Part shown: in pieces, positions 31,031-36,634 of the stretch
Layout of the letters: every line of letters starts with the position of its first letter
How positions within the stretch are numbered: the stretch's first letter is position 1
From: Dissophora ornata
Lineage: Eukaryota > Mortierellomycota > Mortierellomycetes > Mortierellales > Mortierellaceae
DNA length: 36,634 nucleotides
Direction of reading: 5' to 3'
NCBI GenBank assembly: GCA_025201705.1
Contig: MU616608.1
Coordinates: 46,942 to 83,575, forward strand
The notes under the pieces: generated by a model
The model's input: only the letters and a program-made list of their open reading frames with translations
The model's database searches: none
What the model was told of the DNA's origin: nothing
Made by a program: the position numbers and the translations under genes

Positions 31031-34000
31031 TTAGCGCTTGTTCCACTTCAAGTAGCGGACAGCGACCACGACTACGATGATGTTAAACACGAGGTAGATG
31101 CACATGATTCCCATGTTCCTCCATCGGTGTGCGAAGTCCATGCTCAAGCCCGCGTAAAAGTCCTGACCGTACGAGTACTGGCAGTACTGGCAGTTGGATG
31201 TATCGTCAGGGTTGTTGATGTATCCGGCTGCGACCTTCATGAAATCGGTTGTGTACTGACCGCACGTCTGACCAGAAGGTGGGTTAAAGACCGAGAACTC
31301 ATCATCCTTGCAGTGCACTTGAACGCCGTGCAGCTGGACAGTTACCAACCCCTCAATAACGTAACTATTTAGTTATTTTTAACAAAGACGCGGAAGGTGA
31401 AAGTGGTTGGTTAGAAGATGGATAGAGCAAAAAACATAAGGCACTGAAGTGCAAAAACAGCAAAGACTTACTGGTAGGGGTTAAGCCAGTACATCCAAGA
31501 GGACCAGAACTTGGGCATCGAATCCTTGGGCATCATGACACCACAGAACAAGTTGAGCGATGAGAAGATGAAGGGGTTGAGCAGTGCAGCCACCGTGGTC
31601 GAGGGCGTGAGCGCAGCAATGGCCTGACCCAACGAGATGGCGAACAAGCAGAAGATGATCAGCATAAGCCAGGTGTAGAAGGTCAAGATCGAGCTCGTCA
31701 CAAATCCAACAGTCCAGTAAAAGACAAGGAAGAAGACGGTTCCGGACAGGATAACGTAAGGGACCTCGACCAGGACGATGGAGGCCGCGAAGGGCTTCCA
31801 ACCATAGTACTTGCCCGCGAGCTCACGGTAGAACCACTGACGTTCTGTGTGGAATCGGGGCTCAACCATGTTGACAAGCAGCGCAGCCATAACCATGATC
31901 TGGAAAATGACGAACACACGCGACTGAAGGTCCACCTTGGATGAGCCAAGCCTGAAGAACGAGAAGCCATTCAACAGTGCAAAGACGACCATCATGAAGA
32001 TACGACCAAAGTTGTACTGGGGTAGGCGGAAGTAGGTGCGAGACAGGCGCTTGAAAACATACTTAAACTGCGTCCTGGTGCTCGAGGCATATTCAAGCGC
32101 ATCATCCTTCTCAAGGGGTGACTGTTGGAAGATGGAACTACGGCGGCGGACTGGCTGGGGGGCACTTGGGAGCTTGCGTGTGGCCTGAATGGCGACCAAG
32201 AGCTGTTCTTTCTCGGGAGAGTTACTCCAGATATCAGGCCAGTCCAGGTTAGAGTGGCGGGCATTAACAACATCCAAGATGTACTCAGCAGGGTTAGCGT
32301 CCGGCGCGCACTTGGGAGCACCGTTCTTCTCAAAGTACCGGATCAACTCGACAGAGTCCACACCGAGATCACCAAAGAAGACAGTCCTTCCGCCCTTTGC
32401 CAAAAGAAGCAAGTCATCAAAGAAGGCAAACAGCTGCGAAGAGGGCTGATGGATCGTGCACAGAATGGCCTGGCCTTGATCAGTCAACTTGCGCATGAAA
32501 CGCATGATGTTGTACGAGGCTTGAGCGTCCAGACCAGAGGTGGGTTCGTCCAGGAAGAGCAACTTGGGCTTAGCGACCAGCTCAACTCCGATGGTAAGAC
32601 GCTTGCGCTCCTCGACCGAGATACCGAAACCAGACTCCGTAGTACCAATGATGGCGTCAGCGATGCTCTCCATCTCGAGAATCTTGATGATCTCCTCGAC
32701 ATAGGCATCCTTATCAGTTTCAGAGACGTTTTCGGGTTGGCGCAGGCGCGCAGAGAACTGAAGAGCCTCGCGGACAGTGGCTTCGGGGATGTGCACATCA
32801 AGCTGCTCGCAGTATCCGGTCGTACGCTGGAAATCGCGACGAAGGGGTACGCCATCGACCTCGACGATTCCAGAGACAGTTCCAGTGTTCTTGCGCTGAG
32901 CCAGCACATCCAAAAGTGTAGTCTTTCCGGCTCCAGAGGAGCCCATAAGTGCAGTCATGGTTCCAGGTTTGACAAGTCCAGCAATGTTGGTCAACAGTTG
33001 CTTCTTGCCCGTGGGATCAAATTTGTAGGGAACAACATAGTCGAGATTCTCCCAGGCGAAGACAGAACCCTTGGCCATGTCTTTGATCTCAATGGTCGAT
33101 TCGTCTTTCTCACTTTGTGCCTTGGTCATTGCACCGGCTGCGACGCTATTGACGGTCGAGGCCGATGTATTGGGGAGAGTCTCCTCGTCCACGTGTTGAT
33201 GCTGAGAAATGTGGGCGCCCTTCTTGTAGACGTTGGTACTGAATCCACCCTTTCCGAACTCGACCCTCTCGAGAGCGATGCAAGTGATGAGAACAAAGAA
33301 CAGCCAAAACAGGATAACAGCCACGATGTCGACTCCCAACTGGGAGGTCTTGTAACGGAAAGCGGCATACAGATAATCTGATCCATCCACAAGGTTGGTG
33401 CCAGCCTTGGCGCCGGCGAGACCGCAGACTTGGTAGGCCACGTCGGTGTAGGTCGGACCGGAGGGGATCATTGCCGTACCTGTACAATCAAAAGTCAACC
33501 CGCTCATCTCGTTTGATATCAACGCCTTGAAAGCGTATGCCAACGGATTGATCCAGAAGATCCAAATGAACCAAGGATGCATTGATTGGTACGGGATCAT
33601 GTATCCGGAATACAAGATCAAAGCCAAAAGGATCAGACCAGAGTTGCGGGACGCGGCATCGAAAGTGGCAGACACGGCTGCCCACTAGATTGGAGAAGTG
33701 ATAGAATTATCGTGATTTTTGATTATGGATAGTGTTCGCAATCACGAATGCAACGTTTTTCCGGATTTTGACATAGAACGTACCATTCGGAAGAACGCGG
33801 TCATGCAAAGAGCGGTGAGGAATAAAATGACACAAAACAATAGCCATTTCACGAACGTCCTTTGTAATCCGGCCATGAAGTACAGCACGACCGAGAAGAG
33901 GAGGATCTGAACAATATTCAATGGGATATCAACACAGATCTGTGAAATGGCAAAGGCGGCAGGACGGTACATTGCGAACCCTTTGTGCTATAACGTGCAA

Positions 34001-36449
34001 CAAAATAAAGTTGGCCATCTTGCGTTAAACTCGGGGGGCCATCAAACGTTAAACTCGGGGGGGGATCTGACAGAGATACTAAAATCACGACTTGACAAAC
34101 CTTGTACAAAATGGGACGACCTTGCATGGCATTGGGTAATTCGGCTTGGGAAATCAGGGCATTGAACAGCAGGGAAAAGAACAAAACACCTCCACGAGTG
34201 AAGGCACCGTTGGCAGACAGGGGCAAAAGAAAGAAGACACTTCCGACAATAAGAGCTTTGATAACCTAAAATAGGGAAAAACAAGACCGATAGCGTGAGA
34301 TTGCAGGTCCTTCCTCTTCCTTTCGCCAACCAAAGCAAATGACAAGACACATACGTTTGAAGCATAACGAGAGACCACAGAAACCATGTCTCCTGCGGTG
34401 AGCTGGAATTGGCGCACGGTCAATGCCTGGACCTGACCCAGAAAGTTGATGGTGTAGGGAGTCTTGACAGAGACGTGCTTCTGCTTTTGCTGCTTGGTCG
34501 CCTCCGTGAAGTCCCCGGCGGGGTTGATCTCTTGGACCTGGCTCTGATACTCGATGCGCTGCTGCTCCTCTGCTTGATAGAATCGTGAGGCCTTGTATGC
34601 GTCTTCGAACTCTTTGGGAGTGCGGGGCACATTTCCTGAGAAGCCGGTACGGGGCTTGCGCTCATTAGGGTCAGTGACTGCAGTGAGGAAATCGGCGGTG
34701 GTCTGACGAGCGGGGCACGCGAATCCAAGGTCGATGAAGTACTGACGAGCCTCGTTGGCGGGACCAAAGTAGATACAGCGACCCTCGTAGAGAAGAATGA
34801 CCTTATCGAACAGGTCGTAAATGTTCTCAGACTAGAGAGGACAACGTGTATTTTCCAAACGAAAGCATGTCAGTATACTCCCACACACAGACCCCGAACG
34901 GGGATAAACAACAGCTGATATTGACAGAGGGCCCGAACTTACAGCCTGGTAAATAGTGACAACAGTTGCTTTCTTGAGCAGGTTCTGGATTCATGGATAG
35001 TGAACAAAGAAACGGTCAGGTCAACGTGTGAAGCAGGCTTGTGCGAGACAATGATAAGACGAAGTGGGTCGGGATCGGTCAACTCACGGTTTGCACACGC
35101 AGCGACTTGACATAGTCCAGGGCAGAGGAGGCGTCGAGACCACGGGTGGAACCGTCCCACATGTTGACAGCGGAGCCCGTAGCCATCTGCTCGGCAATGG
35201 AAAGACGCTTACGTTCGCCTCCAGAAATACCGCGGATGAAGGCGTTTCCGACCACAGTGTTGACCTGCTTGGTGAGACCGTACATCTTTGTGAGCACATC
35301 ATGTAACTCCTGGACAAAGTCCTTGCGGTGGTCCTGCAGACGCTTCGAGGGCGTCTTGGTCTTGAGGGCCATCTCCAAGGTCTGGCGCACAGTCAGGGTC
35401 GGGTAGTGGAAGTCATCTAGGTGGAGGTGGGGTTACGCAATGGATCCGATTGGATCCGGGAGATCGTTATCCCAACTGGTTAATGCAAATCCTTTGGACA
35501 CACGCCCACATATCGCAACACAAGCAGAAACACCACCACTCATGATCAACAAATGCGAAAAATCCAAGCGCGACAATTGTGAAGCGCCGCCGATCCTTCA
35601 TTCAATAATGCAGAGCTGGTTACCTTCTTGGTTGTACAACACCTCGCCACGATGGTGCTTGGCGATGTCTTCAGCCGTAAAGGGGCCATAGGTGACATCG
35701 CCCGTGATCTGCTTGTAGTTCTTCCTCTCGTTCGCAAGAACGCGCAGCAGAGTCGAGCATCCTGCGCCAGGACGACCAAGCACCAGGATCATTTCGCCAT
35801 TGCGGCAAAACCCGTTCATGGGGTAGATGATCGTCTTCGTGATCGTCTTGGGCAATTTCGATTCGCGGGATGAGAAGCACTTCTTGGCCCAGAACCAGGG
35901 GTTGACGAGGTTCGCTATCCCGATGAATGGGTCCGCAAAGGTTGTGGCGTGCTGGGCACCAACACCTTCGCCCAGAACCTCGAGGTTCTCCCACGCGACA
36001 CCGAGGTTGCGGCGCTTGATGCCAGCGGCCCGCGCTTGGGGCAGGATGTTTTGGAGATATTCTGTCAAGTCGAAGTCGCCACCAAACCCATCTTCGGGTC
36101 CCTTCTCGCCTGTCGCGACTCTGTAGACTGAGGATCGTCTGGTGAGCATACGCTCCAACGTTTTAAACTCCTTTTCAGCTCCGATAACGTTCACACGCGA
36201 AGGGCCTTCGCCCCAACGACCGCTGATGGCATCCTCATAGGTGCCGTTCTCGGATTCCTCGTTTTCATTGTCATTGTCATCGAGTTCTTCTTTCTCGTTG
36301 TCTAAGCCAGAGATAACAGTCTCGTGTTGGACGGGCTGCTGCTGCTGGATGGGTTGCTCTTCTGTATGTTGTTGTTGTGGGGGCTGGTTGTGCGAGATGC
36401 CATCGCCTCTAGGCTCGGCATCCCCCAAAGGTCCACTTGGGTTAGACAT
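31031..36449 (-). CDS. Full-length PDR-type ABC transporter (ABCG, fungal drug-efflux class)
   Basis: Eight exons: 36449-35624, 35416-35088, 34984-34943, 34831-34355, 34265-34101, 33987-33784, 33684-31472, 31364-31031. This gives 1529 residues, normal for PDR/CDR proteins, in the order NBD1-TMD1-NBD2-TMD2. The start is the ATG at 36449 (MSNPSGPLGD). NBD1 has the Walker A of this family with Cys for Lys (GRPGAGCSTLLR, about 225-236), signature ISGGERKRLSIAE and Walker B VNMWDGSTRGLD. NBD2 has canonical Walker A GSSGAGKTTLLD and LLFLDEPTSGLD but a degenerate signature (ISVEERKRLTIG). Membrane segments include GGVLFFSLLFNALISQAELP and YSGYMIPYQSMHPWFIWIFW. The N-terminus is Gln- and Asp/Glu-rich. 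The family exports lipids, sterols and xenobiotics at the plasma membrane; the substrate is not predictable here. Confidence 0.95.
34023..34064. repeat. Short G-rich direct repeat inside an ABC transporter intron
   Basis: The unit cgttaaactcgggggg occurs at 34023-34038 and again at 34047-34062 (with two more G), 24 bp apart, within the intron between 34100 and 33988. Confidence 0.8.
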
Positions 36450-36634
36450 GAGCAAAGAGGTGTCTAGGGAAGTTGCAGGAGTGTTAGATCAGCTTGGTGG
36501 TAGGAATGCGAGAGTGTGAGGCGGGAGGAGGGGGGGATTTATGGGTATCGGGACAAAAAGGACGAAAGGTAAAAGCGAGGGCAGGGGTACGGATTGGCAA
36601 ATATATGAAGGGCCAGACCGAGGCAGCAAGGGGG
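36450..36634. promoter_or_regulatory. Upstream region of ABC transporter gene
   Basis: 185 bases precede the start to the window edge. They are purine-rich on the plus strand (GGCGGGAGGAGGGGGG at about 36521-36536), hence a CT-rich leader on the gene strand. No specific operator is recognised. Confidence 0.4.

Noticed and set aside
32125..33381. 418-codon plus-strand open frame inside the ABC transporter
   Set aside because: It is antisense to the large conserved exon 7 of the transporter, whose motifs (Walker A, Walker B, membrane helices) are unmistakable. The frame has no domain and reflects codon bias on the opposite strand.
1..36634. tRNA, rRNA, CRISPR arrays, bacterial operon signals
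   Set aside because: No cloverleaf with a B-box-like GGTTCGAATCC, no rRNA blocks and no regularly spaced repeats were noticed. The gene structure is plainly eukaryotic. A tRNA scan was not possible by hand over the full length.

Overview
The window reads as nuclear DNA of an early-diverging fungus. Genes are intron-rich, with short GT-AG introns (about 80-220 bases), and both strands are densely used. A presenilin is present, a family known to be missing from Dikarya but kept in some early-diverging fungi. My inference is Mucoromycota, most likely Mortierellomycotina; no sequence search was run. Exon coordinates below were worked out by hand from splice signals, codon phase and protein-family conservation, and each model keeps an open frame across all its joins.

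Left part (1-5.9 kb): a presenilin-type intramembrane aspartyl protease on the minus strand, cut by the left edge, carries a complete MYND zinc finger ahead of its first membrane helix in one uninterrupted exon. A small basic protein gene runs divergently from it. An uncertain hypothetical ORF follows, then two decayed gene fragments: an XPG-N-like piece with an in-frame stop, and a second family broken by a 16-bp tandem duplication.

Middle-left (5.9-15 kb): an LRR-type F-box gene (minus) lies between two direct copies (about 410 bp) of the 5' end of a fasciclin (FAS1) gene. The right copy belongs to the intact FAS1 gene, whose second FAS1 unit holds a long His-rich insert. The left copy is a truncated remnant lacking the start codon. 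Next come a small secreted cysteine-containing protein (minus, two exons) and a single-exon LRR/disordered protein (plus).

Middle (15-23.3 kb): three minus-strand genes in tandem: a USP7/HAUSP (Ubp15-type) deubiquitinase of 12 exons with one GC-AG intron, a NEPRO-like nucleolar protein with a repeated acidic-hydrophobic/lysine C-terminal motif, and a membrane-bound J-domain protein.

Right (23.5-36.6 kb): a 21-exon USP48-type deubiquitinase (plus), a LisH-CTLH-CRA protein of the RanBPM/GID class (plus) with a possible alternative hydrophobic C-terminus, and a full-length PDR-type ABC transporter (minus, 8 exons).

Four genes have ubiquitin-related roles by family: the F-box protein (SCF), USP7, USP48 and the GID-type LisH/CRA protein. 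Their proximity may be chance. The observation most worth following is the MYND-presenilin fusion.
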